A stretch of 64,000 nucleotides of DNA from Labilibacter marinus (GCF_001659685.2 NZ_LXYE02000034.1:124001-188000); one strand, 5' to 3'. Shown: positions 35,157 through 45,385, numbered from the stretch's first letter. A program made the numbers and translations. Notes: generated from the letters alone by a model not told the origin.

Positions 35157-37211
35157 ATGAGAAACATAACCATCATCCTACTTGTCGCAATTTTATTTTC
35201 TTGCGATAGCAAAGCGCCACAAAGTCAGCTTTCAATATTAGAGCAAAACTGGAAAAATTACTTGCTTAATGAAGAGGTGAACCCAGAAATACTTCCTTAT
35301 TTTTTCAATCTTCAGGCTGATGGAACATGGAGTGATTTGGATTATAACAATAGGCAAAAAGGGAATTGGCCCTTGCATGCTCATCTGTGGCGAACCATTG
35401 AAATGGCTAAGGCCTACCAACAAAAAGGTCATGAGTATTATAAAAACAAACAGCTGAGCGAAAATATACATACAGCCTATAATTGGTGGGTAAACAAGGA
35501 TATAGTAAACTCCAATTGGTGGTATCCTCAAATTGGTATTCCGCAGAGTATTGGGGTAATTATGTTGCTGATGCAAGATGAAATAAAAGCGGAGCAGTGG
35601 CAAAAGGGAATGACCATTATGAACCGTGTAGAATTTGGAAACAAGACGGGGCAAAATCTGGTTTGGGTTTCATCGAATATTGTTTTGCGCAGTATTCTAA
35701 AAAATGATACGAGTCTGCTTAGTGAGGCTACTGAGAAAATACGTAAGGAAATGCAATTGGCAGATAATGATGTGGGTTTACAGGCCGATTATTCGTTTCA
35801 TCAACATGGCAGACAATTGCAAATGGGCAATTATGGTCTGCACTTTCTCGAAGATCAGGTGAAATGGATGTTTATCCTTAAAGGTTCGGAGTATGATTAT
35901 ACGCAGGAGCAAATTGTTTTAATGCGTAATTATTTTGAACACGGACAGCGCTGGGTCATTTGGAAAGATGTGTATGATATCAATAGCAGTGGTCGCCAGC
36001 TTTTCCCGAACGAACAAGTCAAAAAATACAAGCGTGTGTTTAAAGCCGCAGTTGAAATGAAGGGAATAGATCCCGATTTTGCTGATCTGTATCAATCTAT
36101 AAGTAAAGAAAACGACTTGACTGGGGTAAAACACTTTCCTTTTTCGGAGCTGACCGTTCAGCGAACAAAGCAAAGCTTCACTAGTATTAGGATGTGCTCT
36201 AGTCGTATTAAAGGTTCCGAATCGGGCAACGGCGAAAACCTAAGTGGTTACTATCTTGCCGATGGCGCCATGTACCTTATGCAAACAGGTCAGGAGTATC
36301 TTAATATTTATCCTTACTGGGATTGGCGTAAAATACCGGGCACTACTTCGGTTCAGGATACGGCTAAACTGCCAGAAATTGGTTGGGGAAGCTATAATAT
36401 ACCCAGCGATTTTGTGGGAGGGTTGACTTTTGATAATTGTGCGCTAACAAGTATGCAATACAAACGCGATGGCGTAAGTGCCAACAAATCATACTTTCTG
36501 TTTCCTGATTTTACGGTCTGTTTGGGCTCGGGTATCACAGGGCAAAACAATCAACATATTCAAACTACCATTGAGCAGTGTTTTAGCACAACGCCATTGT
36601 ATATTAATGATGGCAAAAGTTTAATGAGTGGATTGTCGGGAGCACACATAAAGGGCAATGTTCGTAGTTTTTGGCATCAGGGTGTCGGTTATATTATTAA
36701 TCAAGGGGATGGAATAGTTGCTGATTTAGATAAGAAGTCTGCCAATTGGAGCAATGTGCTCAACTGGTATAATAAAGAAGAAGAGCCTCAAAATATTTTT
36801 ACTTTAGGTATCGATCATGGCAAAAATGTAAAGAACGATAAGTATGCGTACGCTGTATTTCCTAACATGGACAAGGAAGATTTGGCCAATACATATCAGC
36901 AACAACCGTATCAGATACTTGCGAATACAGAGGAGATACAAGCGGTTCAATTTGATGATTATACCTCTATTGTTTTTCATCAGCCAGGAAGCATAAAAAT
37001 AAATGATTCTACCGAACTGTCATCTAATGTTCCTGCCATTGTATTGTGTAAAAAAGACCAAAACCAATTAAGTATGGCTATATGCGACCCAACTCAAAAG
37101 TTAGCGTCGGGTCAAATTACTGTTTCCAAAAAAGGTCAAACTTCTACACATGAAATCACCTTCCCCGTTGGAAGTGAAAAAGGAAAGGCGGTTATTTTGA
37201 GTGAAAATTAG
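35157..37211 (+). CDS. PL8 family polysaccharide lyase, lipoprotein
   Basis: 684 residues. Lipoprotein signal (IILLVAILFSC then DSK). The alpha/alpha toroid region contains NLVWVSSNIVLRSILKND (Asn) and DYSFHQHGRQLQMGNYGLHFL (His and Tyr), the residues used by PL8 lyases for beta-elimination. The later beta-sandwich region carries MCSSRIKGSESGNGENLSGYYLADGAMYLM, which is family-typical. PL8 members cleave chondroitin, hyaluronan or xanthan-type uronic polysaccharides, leaving unsaturated ends. Presence beside galactan-type enzymes suggests that the target glycan carries uronic acid. A slightly different base composition from the FRG genes just upstream. Substrate within PL8 not resolved. Confidence 0.85.
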   Translation: MRNITIILLVAILFSCDSKAPQSQLSILEQNWKNYLLNEEVNPEILPYFFNLQADGTWSDLDYNNRQKGNWPLHAHLWRTIEMAKAYQQKGHEYYKNKQLSENIHTAYNWWVNKDIVNSNWWYPQIGIPQSIGVIMLLMQDEIKAEQWQKGMTIMNRVEFGNKTGQNLVWVSSNIVLRSILKNDTSLLSEATEKIRKEMQLADNDVGLQADYSFHQHGRQLQMGNYGLHFLEDQVKWMFILKGSEYDYTQEQIVLMRNYFEHGQRWVIWKDVYDINSSGRQLFPNEQVKKYKRVFKAAVEMKGIDPDFADLYQSISKENDLTGVKHFPFSELTVQRTKQSFTSIRMCSSRIKGSESGNGENLSGYYLADGAMYLMQTGQEYLNIYPYWDWRKIPGTTSVQDTAKLPEIGWGSYNIPSDFVGGLTFDNCALTSMQYKRDGVSANKSYFLFPDFTVCLGSGITGQNNQHIQTTIEQCFSTTPLYINDGKSLMSGLSGAHIKGNVRSFWHQGVGYIINQGDGIVADLDKKSANWSNVLNWYNKEEEPQNIFTLGIDHGKNVKNDKYAYAVFPNMDKEDLANTYQQQPYQILANTEEIQAVQFDDYTSIVFHQPGSIKINDSTELSSNVPAIVLCKKDQNQLSMAICDPTQKLASGQITVSKKGQTSTHEITFPVGSEKGKAVILSEN

Positions 37212-37300
37212 GTGCAAGGTTCAAGGGTTAGAAGGTACAAGGTTTTAAGGTGTAAGGTCTTAAGGTTCAAGGCATAGGGTTCAGAGGTGTAAAGGTTTTG
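37212..37300. repeat. Degenerate AAGGTTCAAGG repeats
   Basis: About eight imperfect units of roughly 11-13 bp (GCAAGGTTCAAGGGTT, TACAAGGTTTTAAGG, GTAAGGTCTTAAGGTT and others) start right after the PL8 stop codon. Noncoding. Confidence 0.65.
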
Positions 37301-37334
37301 AGTTATAGTATAGATACTCTAAAACCATAAAACA

Positions 37335-37371
37335 AAAACACCAGATAAGATCATGTCCCATCTGGTGTTTT
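37335..37371. terminator. Bidirectional terminator between PL8 and GH2
   Basis: AAAACACCAGAT (37335-37346) pairs perfectly with ATCTGGTGTTTT (37360-37371) between two convergent genes. Confidence 0.85.
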
Positions 37372-37388
37372 ACAATCTAACGGGCTTA

Positions 37389-39902
37389 TTATTTCGATTC
37401 TAACTGAACAGTTGTACTTTCAAGTCCTGCAGATGTAGCAGTAACAGTTATAGCTCCAGCTTCTTTGGTAGACTGAATAATGGCCAAGCATTTACCATTA
37501 AATGCAGAATGATTTGTTGCTTTAAATGGCTCTAAACACATGTTATCGCCATTACCAACACCTGCAATTTCGGCTGGTCCTGTAATAGAGAATTCCATCA
37601 TATTATTGGCCGTAGGAACTTCATTTCCATCTTTATCTAAAATGGTACATTCCACGTAAATTAGATCCTGTGCATTCGCTTTCATGCTTTGGCGACGCGT
37701 TTCAATCTTGATTGTAGCAGCTTCGCCAGCTGTCTTAACTATCTTTTCAGAATGAACTTTGCCATTTAAATAAGATACAGCTTTCAGTTCTCCTGGTTGA
37801 TATACCACATCCCAGCTTTGGTATTCAACACCTTCTCTGTTGTTCGGTTTTTTACCCAAGGATTTACCATCCTGGAATAATTCTACTTCATCACCATTGG
37901 TATAACCGTGAACGGTTACTGGCTTTCCTTCCATACCCTTTAAATTCCAATGCGGGAAGATATGAACCATTGGTTCATCACTCCACTGGCTTTGGTAAAA
38001 GTAATAACCGTCTTTAGGGAAACCACAAAGGTCGATAGGAGCAAAAGACGAAGAACGAGCTGGCCATCCAAAAGGAATTACTTCTCCCAGATAATCCCAA
38101 CCTGTCCAGATAAATAGTCCCATTACATAAGGGCGCTTTTTAACTGCACTCCATGTGCCCATACCTCTGTCTCCACCATCATAACGACGTTCTTCAACCC
38201 AGGCATACGCATCTGTTTCTTCATACTCCAGTTTATCCCACCATTCTTTTTTTCCTTCTTTAGGATAATATACAACAGGTTTATTTTTTGCCTGTTGTTC
38301 AACTTTCTTGTTAGTGTCTCCAAATAAATATGTTCCGCGAGGATAAAACGCTTGCTGCGAAGAACATTCGGTAACAACTACCATCGCATCTGGATTTTTT
38401 TCTCTCTCCCTGGTAAAGTCTGCATCCTGAATGTAATTATAGCCGTAAATATCACTGGTTGCTTCTGCCTCAGGAGTTGGATAACTATTCCAGGCATAAC
38501 CGTTAACTCCATTTGTTAAAGGGCGGTAGTCATATTTATGAATAATATCAGCCAAGCGTTTTCCTATAGGAGCACCCTTCTCATTTTTCATCTCATCAAT
38601 TTCGTTACCAGTACTCCACATCACAACAGAAGGGTGATTTCTATCTCTCAATAAGAAATCAGTCAGGTCTCTGTCTGACCATTCTTTGAATTCTTTGGCA
38701 TAGAAATCAACAGGGATTCTTATTTTTTTACCGTTTTGTGTGGTCGCTGGACTTTTGCCATGTTCCCACTCATCAAACATTTCGTTCATCACCAAGAATC
38801 CCATGCTATCACATACATTCAGAAATTCTTCAGAGAATGGATTATGAGAGGTACGAACTGCATTACATCCCATTTCTCTCAATTTCTCTAATTGGCGTTC
38901 AGTAGTTCTGCGGTAAATAGCTGATCCTAGAGGACCTCCTGCATGGTGAAGACAAACCCCTTTAAGTTTGATGTTTTTTCCGTTTAGGAAGAAGCCATTT
39001 TGGTTATCGTAGGCTAGATTTCTAACACCTGTTTTATCTGTTTGAGAGTGAATAATATTACCATCAGTAATAATATCTGTTTTTACAGAATACAGGTGTG
39101 GATTCTCAGGATTCCATAAGGTTGGATTTACCAGTACAATTTCTGTTTTAGAAAGTTTCTCTTGTCTAGCCTTAACGCTCTGTTCTGTATCAGCTTTGGC
39201 TACTTCAATTCCTTTTTGATTATAAACTGTATAAACCACTTTGTAGTTTGCATCCTTTATATCATCATTTTGTACTTTAGTTTCAATCGATAGCTTAGCT
39301 TTCTCTTTGTCTGCGTCATTTGCAACAATATAATTACCCCAAATAGGAATGTAAATTTTATTTGTTGTAATTAAATGTACATGACGATAAATACCGGTTC
39401 CGCTATACCAACGAGATCCTGGTTGAGAAGAGTTATCAAGTTTAACGGTGATTACATTTGATCCTCCAAAATTAATATGAGGAGTCATATCGTAATAAAA
39501 ACTGATATAACCCAATGGTCTTTTCCCAAGTAGGTTTCCATTGATATATACTTCAGAGTTACGATAGGCCCCATCAAAGTAGATGACAAAACGTTGATCC
39601 TTTTTACCTGCATCAACATCAAATGATTTACGATATGCACATTTACCAGTAGGTAACCATCCTCCTCTTGAGAAGGACGGATTATCCTTGCTAAAAGAGC
39701 CTTGAATACTCCAATCGTGAGGAAGGTTAACCGTTTGCCAATCCTTATCAATAAAGTTTGGGTTTTCACAATCCGCAGCTTCACCTTGGGTAAATTGCCA
39801 ATCGAAGTCAAAAAGTTGTTTTTGGTTAAGCTTTTCTGGCTGACTACAAGCCAATAAAAGTCCCGCTAAAACAATGACGATACTATGGTTTAATAATTTC
39901 AT
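37389..39902 (-). CDS. GH2 beta-galactosidase-like lipoprotein
   Basis: 837 residues. Lipoprotein signal (IVIVLAGLLLAC then SQPE). Sugar-binding domain with FDGAYRNSEVYINGNLLGKRPLGYISF, Ig-like domains, then the barrel with GVCLHHAGGPLGSA, AVRTSHNPFSEEFLNVCDSMGFLVMNE and WSTGNEIDE. The acid/base Glu is in TGNEI and the probable nucleophile Glu is in VVVTECSSQQ. C-terminal bacterial Ig-like domains follow. It likely cleaves beta-galactose or beta-glucuronic units in the periplasm. Minus-strand orientation, divergent from the regulator gene at 40085, so the two may share a control region. Confidence 0.9.
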   Translation of the reverse strand: MKLLNHSIVIVLAGLLLACSQPEKLNQKQLFDFDWQFTQGEAADCENPNFIDKDWQTVNLPHDWSIQGSFSKDNPSFSRGGWLPTGKCAYRKSFDVDAGKKDQRFVIYFDGAYRNSEVYINGNLLGKRPLGYISFYYDMTPHINFGGSNVITVKLDNSSQPGSRWYSGTGIYRHVHLITTNKIYIPIWGNYIVANDADKEKAKLSIETKVQNDDIKDANYKVVYTVYNQKGIEVAKADTEQSVKARQEKLSKTEIVLVNPTLWNPENPHLYSVKTDIITDGNIIHSQTDKTGVRNLAYDNQNGFFLNGKNIKLKGVCLHHAGGPLGSAIYRRTTERQLEKLREMGCNAVRTSHNPFSEEFLNVCDSMGFLVMNEMFDEWEHGKSPATTQNGKKIRIPVDFYAKEFKEWSDRDLTDFLLRDRNHPSVVMWSTGNEIDEMKNEKGAPIGKRLADIIHKYDYRPLTNGVNGYAWNSYPTPEAEATSDIYGYNYIQDADFTREREKNPDAMVVVTECSSQQAFYPRGTYLFGDTNKKVEQQAKNKPVVYYPKEGKKEWWDKLEYEETDAYAWVEERRYDGGDRGMGTWSAVKKRPYVMGLFIWTGWDYLGEVIPFGWPARSSSFAPIDLCGFPKDGYYFYQSQWSDEPMVHIFPHWNLKGMEGKPVTVHGYTNGDEVELFQDGKSLGKKPNNREGVEYQSWDVVYQPGELKAVSYLNGKVHSEKIVKTAGEAATIKIETRRQSMKANAQDLIYVECTILDKDGNEVPTANNMMEFSITGPAEIAGVGNGDNMCLEPFKATNHSAFNGKCLAIIQSTKEAGAITVTATSAGLESTTVQLESK

Positions 39903-40069
39903 TTTGTAGATGATTAATAATGTGATGACTAAGTTACTTAAGGAAAGTGTAATTGTTAATTAATGTTAGCTAAAACAGTTTTTTAACGGTTAATTATTTT
40001 CTTAATTGTATTGGTTTTCAGAAAGATGAAAAAAAAGCTAGGCTGGTTTTATCTTGCCCTCTTTTTTTA

Positions 40070-40077
40070 TAGTTTTG
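40070..40077 (+). promoter_or_regulatory. Promoter -7-like element of the membrane regulator gene
   Basis: TAGTTTTG matches TAnnTTTG and lies 8 nt before the ATG at 40085. The upstream -33 is weak. Transcription would begin almost at the start codon, suggesting a near-leaderless mRNA. Confidence 0.4.
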
Positions 40078-40084
40078 TGGAGCT

Positions 40085-41251
40085 ATGATGAATACCCCCG
40101 AAATCACGAAAATAAATCAGACACTTGATAAAGTGTTAAGTCACCATATATTCGTTAAATCGCCAAGAAATGCTCGATTATTGAAGTTTTTAGTCGACCA
40201 AGCAATTAATGAAGTAGATATAAAAGAACATGTTATTGGTGTTGAACTTTTTCAGAATAATTACAATCCAGATAAAAATGATGGTAGGGTTAGGGTTTAT
40301 ATGTTTAATCTTAGAAAAAAGCTAGATGAATATTATGCTGAGGTTAATACGGATAATAGTGTTGTTTTTAAAATTGAAAAGGGGCAGTATAATGTTCATT
40401 TTGGATTAGCAGAAGAAAACGAAGTAGAGGAGGAAAAGGCAAAGCCTAATCCAGTATTCTCTCAAACTAAGGTTATTGTTTTATCTGCGTTGATATTGGT
40501 GGTTAGCACGTTGGTATTTATCTTTTACCCTAAGCATGGAGTTTATTGCTGGCATGATTTCTTCTCGCCTAAAGCCAAGAACCTATGTGTTATTGCGGAT
40601 CATCTAATGGTGGAGAAAAAGATTGGAGATGGTAGATATTTACCCGTAAGAATCAATGGTATAAATTCGGATTTTGAGCTATCGAGGTATATGAGCGAAA
40701 ACAATATTACTGACCTTAGGGCTGCTGATTATACTATGATGACTAAGATGGCTCCTTATGCGTTGCACGAATTAAACAACTGGTTTCATGATCATGGCAA
40801 TAACTTTGATGTGCGTTTGGAATCGGAAATGAGGTTAGAGGATGCCAGAAATCATAATATTGTATACGTAGGGCAGTTCAAAACGATGAATGCTTCTGAG
40901 GGGTTATTTCTAAAGGATAGTAAGGTATTTAGTATTTATCGTGATGGTTTTATGTTTGATGATGGAAATAAGACCATTGAGTTCATAACACATACCGTTG
41001 AGGATAAAAAGATAGAGCATGCTATGGTTTCGTTTATGGAACTAGAGAATGGTAACGAAGCTTTGTTTCTAACCTCTAATAATGATATAGGTACCTTGGC
41101 CACCGTGCGTAATTTTACGGATGAAGCGTGGCTGAAAGAATTCTATAAAAATATCCCTAAAGGCAAAAAATACTTTAATGCTGTGTTTAAAGTTACGGGA
41201 CTTAAACGTACGGATATGGCTTGCGAGTTGGTTAAGTTGGAAGTGCTGTAA
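40085..41251 (+). CDS. Membrane-anchored winged-helix-type regulator
   Basis: 388 residues. The N-terminal ~105 residues match the DNA-binding domain often found in membrane-bound OmpR/CadC-like or TolB-associated proteins: SPRNARLLKFLVDQAINEVDIKEHVIGVELF and VRVYMFNLRKKLDEYY. A single membrane segment (about 129-148) links it to a ~235-residue extracytoplasmic domain of unknown fold (YLPVRINGINSDFELSRYMSEN onward). This would make it a one-component signal transducer: outside sensing, inside DNA binding. Neighbouring CAZyme operons are natural targets. The first residues are MM, with a second ATG at 40088. Regulatory role is inferred from domain type. Confidence 0.75.
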   Translation: MMNTPEITKINQTLDKVLSHHIFVKSPRNARLLKFLVDQAINEVDIKEHVIGVELFQNNYNPDKNDGRVRVYMFNLRKKLDEYYAEVNTDNSVVFKIEKGQYNVHFGLAEENEVEEEKAKPNPVFSQTKVIVLSALILVVSTLVFIFYPKHGVYCWHDFFSPKAKNLCVIADHLMVEKKIGDGRYLPVRINGINSDFELSRYMSENNITDLRAADYTMMTKMAPYALHELNNWFHDHGNNFDVRLESEMRLEDARNHNIVYVGQFKTMNASEGLFLKDSKVFSIYRDGFMFDDGNKTIEFITHTVEDKKIEHAMVSFMELENGNEALFLTSNNDIGTLATVRNFTDEAWLKEFYKNIPKGKKYFNAVFKVTGLKRTDMACELVKLEVL

Positions 41252-41287
41252 TGACACCATAATAATTTGTGCAGGAAATAGTGAGTA

Positions 41288-43450
41288 TTACTCTGCAATT
41301 AGATTTTTGGGAATTCGAAAACTAAACTTAGTACCCTTGTTTAATTCTGATTCAACAGTCATTGATCCATCTAATTTTTGAATAAGTTTATCTACTATAG
41401 ATAGGCCAATTCCTATACCTCGATGAGGGTTTTGTTTAACTTCAAACTTCCTGAAAATCCCAAATATATCGTTTAGTTTTTCAGGAGAAATACCTATGCC
41501 ATCATCTTCAATAATAAACTCTATTTCATCACCATAATCAAAGGATGATAAATTAACATTTCCTTTAGGAGAAAACTTAATGGCATTATCCAATAAGTTC
41601 TTTAAAATACGACAAAGCTTGTTTATATCGGTAGTAATGGTTCCATCAAAATGGGATAGCTCAACGGTAAGCGTTGCTTTTTCTTTAAAAATCTCTGATT
41701 TTAAAATACTAACGTAATTGAATATGGCCTGATTAAAATACGTGCTTTCAGTAGTAGTTAAGGATAATTGTTTAATAGATGTTTTAAGTTTTGCTATTTC
41801 AACCAAACCTTCAACGGTTTCCAACAGCTCCTCACTATTTTGTATAATTAAGTCGATACTATGTTTAAACTCATTTTCATCTGCAAATTCAAGAAGTTCG
41901 GTAAAACCAATGATTGCATTCATTGGTGTACGTATTTCATGAGAGATATTTTCAAGAAATGCATTTTTAAATTGGTTACTTTCTTGTGCCATATTTAAAG
42001 CTTCCTTAAGCTCTAAAGTACGCTCTTCTACAAGCTTTTCTAAATTTATTTTATAATCATTTAGATCTTTATTTTTAGCAATTATTTCATTGTTTTGAGA
42101 GGAAATTATGTTTTTCTGAGTCAAAATCTTTTTAGACAAAGACTTGTATTTGTTTTTTGCTCTTGATTGAATAATATAGGATATCACAAGAAGAAATATT
42201 AAGGCCAACGCTGATAGAAGGATTAGTTTTGACATCTTAAGTTCTACTTCGTGTAGCGTGTTTTCCTTCTCTAATAATTTATTCTTAAAAACGGTAGCTT
42301 CATGCTGATGAATTGATTCTGCAACCTTAATCCGTTTTTTATAGTCAATATTGTTCAAGCTATCATTCAAATGTAGGTATTGACTAAGATGTTTATTGGC
42401 ATTTTTATATTCACCTCTAATTGAATAGATTTCTGCCAGCTCGCTTAGTACCTTTTTTAAGTAAAATTGGTTAGGATGAGAGGATAAGTTAGTAATACAT
42501 TTATTATAGTATAATATGGCAGAATCGTATTTTTTAAGTTTAGTGTAAATTTTCGCTTGCTCTTGGTTAGATCTAAATTTTATGTAAGGCAAATCATGGA
42601 TTTCACTCTCTTTATGGGCTAGTTGAGCATATTTTAATGATGATTCAAATCGAAGAAGTTCAGCATTTATTTGGCAAAGGTTTATTTGACAGTATGCTTT
42701 CCCAAGAGGGTAGTCAATGCTATCTGCAATAGCAAATGCTTTAAGTGTTGATTGCTCTGCTTTAATATGATGTTTGTACCTGAGATATAAATTTCCTCGG
42801 TTTAGAATACTTCTTACAACTGCCTTACTATTGTTCGATTTTAATGCAATGTCTTCTGCTTTTTTGTAGTACGATTCACTTTTTTCAAATTCTTTAATGC
42901 CATGATAAGCGTGTGCAATTAAAGTGTAAATGGTAATTAAATCTGAGCTGTTCTCGCTTAGCTTTTCAATAATAGGAATAGCAATATTGTAATGGTATAA
43001 AGCTTTGTGATATACATGATCTTGTTTTGTATAAAACTGTATGCGAGCGTAGGAATTGGCCAGTCTAAAATGTATACTATATCTTAGGTAATTATTTTTA
43101 GTTGAATCAACAAAATTAAGCGCGGTTAAAAAGTTTTTAACCGCATCGATATCTTCTTCTTTTAAAAAATGTGAATAGGCAATTAGATAGTAGTAGTGTG
43201 CAACAATTTCTGGATTCTTTTTATGACCATTATCTTCTATTTTTGATTTTAAATCTTCATTGTAAAAATTGTAAGAGTCACCTATGTCTGAAACAATTTT
43301 TTCAGAGGCTTTAACACAAGCTCTGCTTCCAACTTGATGGCTTAAGAAGTTATTAAGAATGCTATCACTTTGTGCTTTTTGTGCCCAACAGTTGTTGGTT
43401 AAAAAGATTATAAAGATGAGGAATATATAGTTGAATATTTTATCTGTCAC
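41288..43450 (-). CDS. TPR-repeat sensor histidine kinase (kinase 3)
   Basis: 720 residues. Signal peptide (NYIFLIFIIFLTNNCWAQ), long helical TPR region (e.g. AHAYHGIKEFEKSESYYKKAEDIAL and YLRYKHHIKAEQSTLKAFAIA), one membrane segment (LILLSALALIFLLVISYII), a coiled coil, then HisKA with NISHEIRTPMNAIIGFTELL and a HATPase with ILKNLLDNAIKFSPKG, EDDGIGIS and GIGIGLSIVDKL. The kinase core differs from kinases 1 and 2 (HEIRTP rather than HDLRSP). There is no receiver domain or nearby regulator. Convergent with the membrane regulator at 40085-41251 across only 36 nt. It may sense degradation products for this cluster. Confidence 0.92.
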   Translation of the reverse strand: MTDKIFNYIFLIFIIFLTNNCWAQKAQSDSILNNFLSHQVGSRACVKASEKIVSDIGDSYNFYNEDLKSKIEDNGHKKNPEIVAHYYYLIAYSHFLKEEDIDAVKNFLTALNFVDSTKNNYLRYSIHFRLANSYARIQFYTKQDHVYHKALYHYNIAIPIIEKLSENSSDLITIYTLIAHAYHGIKEFEKSESYYKKAEDIALKSNNSKAVVRSILNRGNLYLRYKHHIKAEQSTLKAFAIADSIDYPLGKAYCQINLCQINAELLRFESSLKYAQLAHKESEIHDLPYIKFRSNQEQAKIYTKLKKYDSAILYYNKCITNLSSHPNQFYLKKVLSELAEIYSIRGEYKNANKHLSQYLHLNDSLNNIDYKKRIKVAESIHQHEATVFKNKLLEKENTLHEVELKMSKLILLSALALIFLLVISYIIQSRAKNKYKSLSKKILTQKNIISSQNNEIIAKNKDLNDYKINLEKLVEERTLELKEALNMAQESNQFKNAFLENISHEIRTPMNAIIGFTELLEFADENEFKHSIDLIIQNSEELLETVEGLVEIAKLKTSIKQLSLTTTESTYFNQAIFNYVSILKSEIFKEKATLTVELSHFDGTITTDINKLCRILKNLLDNAIKFSPKGNVNLSSFDYGDEIEFIIEDDGIGISPEKLNDIFGIFRKFEVKQNPHRGIGIGLSIVDKLIQKLDGSMTVESELNKGTKFSFRIPKNLIAE

Positions 43451-43610
43451 AACACGATTTAAAATGTTAAGTCGTGATACGTGTGAAAGATTAAAAGGTT
43501 TGTATTATAATAAAAAATACAATATGTATTATGGAGTAGTTATTCCAAGTGCATAGCGTAGATAAACTTGAGGTAAATTTATCTGTTTGAATAAAAGATC
43601 AGGTACAAAA

Positions 43611-43633
43611 AAAAGTCCCACTAGGGGACTTTT
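43611..43633 (-). terminator. Terminator after GH29
   Basis: AAAAGTCCC / GGGACTTTT with a 5-nt loop; on the minus strand it is followed by a run of T. Confidence 0.85.
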
Positions 43634-43663
43634 AATCTAATACATCAAACTATAATTTTTCCA

Positions 43664-45268
43664 TTATAAGTCTTGCTCAATTTCTCCACCTATGTCAGCT
43701 TCTTTATAACCTTCGCAGATAATTCTGAAAGCATGACTATGTTCTGAAGGGAATGAAGAAGGAGCTTTGATTTCTAAACCTTTAGAAGTTCTTTCCCATT
43801 TAATTTCTTCGTCGCTTCCTAAAAGCTCTACTTTTTCAATAGCTACAGGTAATACAGCCATGTCAGTACTTAATGATTTAATAACGATATCCTTTTTAGG
43901 CGTATCCATTAAGATAGCAAATAATTCAGTGTCAGACTTCTTTGTGAAACGTATATCAGTTTCTTGATATACAATCTTTTTACGCTCAATTTTATGACCT
44001 CCAGAAGGTAAACGAGTTGGGCCTTCACCAAAGGTTACCCAAGGACGAGTTCCGTAAATAGCATCTCCATTAATAGCTAACCAATCTCCCATACCAATTA
44101 AAAGATCTTTCATTACTTGAGGAATACTTCCATCTGGATCTGGTGGCACGTTTAATAACATGTTACCATTTTTAGCTACGATATCTACTAAAATATCAAC
44201 TAACTCGTTAGTCGTAACAAATTTTGCATTTGATCTGTGGAACCAAGCTCCTGGAGAAGTATCGGTAATCCATGCTTGTTCTTTAGCCTGGTTAGGACGA
44301 CCACGTTCGTAATCTCTAATCGCAGTTTCTTCTGTAAATGTAGTTTCTTTAAAAAGAACAGCTACATCTTTATTCCACTCTTTACCTTTGTTATAGTAGT
44401 AAGCTAAAAACTTAGTTCTGCTTTCTTCTTTTAATTCTTCTAACCACCAGTCAAACCATAATACATCTGGCTGATACACGTCGATATATTCTTTTAGCTT
44501 AGCCCACCATTGCTCATGAAACTCTTCATCAGGCATTTTGTCATCAAAAGTGTGCGGATTAGTATAAAGATCGTAATCCTTAGGATCTACCTTTCCGTAT
44601 AGGTGAGCAGGTGCATAATACATCCATGTAAATGCGTGGTGGAATGAAGCTAAAAACTTCATGTCACGTTTCTCTATTTCTGTTTTTAACGCAGCTGAAG
44701 GATCAATGCCTCCATAGTTCATAGAGTTCCAACGTGTCGCTTTACTATCCCACATTGCAAAGTTATCGTGGTGCATAGCAACTGGACCTGAAAATTTAGC
44801 TCCTGAACGAGCAAATAAATCAGCCCATTCCACTGCATCAAAACCACTTGGGTCAAAGCTTTCAATTAATCCTTTATAACCGAATTTTTCATCGGTAGCA
44901 GGATCACCAAATAATTCTTTATGATGAAGATAGTTAGACGTTGGTTTACCAGAGTTTTTACCAGTACTCCAGTTAGGTACTCCATCTTTACCATACATCA
45001 TCATACCATGCCAACCAGCCATATGTTGTTTCGGTTTCATGTCAACAAAAGCTTGAGAAACTGGTCCCCAGTGAGCATAAATACCAAACTTAGCATCTTT
45101 AAACCATTCTGGCACTTGGTTTACTTTGTTCAACGACTCCCAATCCGCGGTGAAAGCTTCTGTCTTTTCATCGCAGCAGCTCTTTTTTTCGCTACTAGAT
45201 TGCGAACAACTAGCCAATGCCAATGTGGCAAAAGCAGCTATAGCATATAATCCTGTTTTTAATTTCAT
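43664..45268 (-). CDS. GH29 alpha-L-fucosidase-like lipoprotein (1)
   Basis: 534 residues. Lipoprotein signal (AAFATLALASC, Cys 21). GH29 landmarks: FGIYAHWGPVSQ, VAMHHDNFAMWDSKATRWN, MKFLASFHHAF and VLWFDWWLEELKEE, whose Asp (about 273) fits the retaining nucleophile position. NGNMLLNVPPDPDGSIP closes the barrel and a beta domain follows. GH29 enzymes release alpha-L-fucose, and some members from porphyran loci take L-galactose instead. Given the GH86/GH16/sulfatase neighbourhood, L-galactose is a realistic alternative here. It shares a divergent promoter region with the sulfatase at 45548. Confidence 0.9.
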   Translation of the reverse strand: MKLKTGLYAIAAFATLALASCSQSSSEKKSCCDEKTEAFTADWESLNKVNQVPEWFKDAKFGIYAHWGPVSQAFVDMKPKQHMAGWHGMMMYGKDGVPNWSTGKNSGKPTSNYLHHKELFGDPATDEKFGYKGLIESFDPSGFDAVEWADLFARSGAKFSGPVAMHHDNFAMWDSKATRWNSMNYGGIDPSAALKTEIEKRDMKFLASFHHAFTWMYYAPAHLYGKVDPKDYDLYTNPHTFDDKMPDEEFHEQWWAKLKEYIDVYQPDVLWFDWWLEELKEESRTKFLAYYYNKGKEWNKDVAVLFKETTFTEETAIRDYERGRPNQAKEQAWITDTSPGAWFHRSNAKFVTTNELVDILVDIVAKNGNMLLNVPPDPDGSIPQVMKDLLIGMGDWLAINGDAIYGTRPWVTFGEGPTRLPSGGHKIERKKIVYQETDIRFTKKSDTELFAILMDTPKKDIVIKSLSTDMAVLPVAIEKVELLGSDEEIKWERTSKGLEIKAPSSFPSEHSHAFRIICEGYKEADIGGEIEQDL

Positions 45269-45385
45269 TTTCGTTATAGATTATAATTAATTGTTTTCAC
45301 TTGTTATTTAGTCTGTTTCTAATTTTTCAGTATAAAAGTATAATAAGATGCTTGAGGGCGTGGTGAAAAAAAAATATTAAATGGA

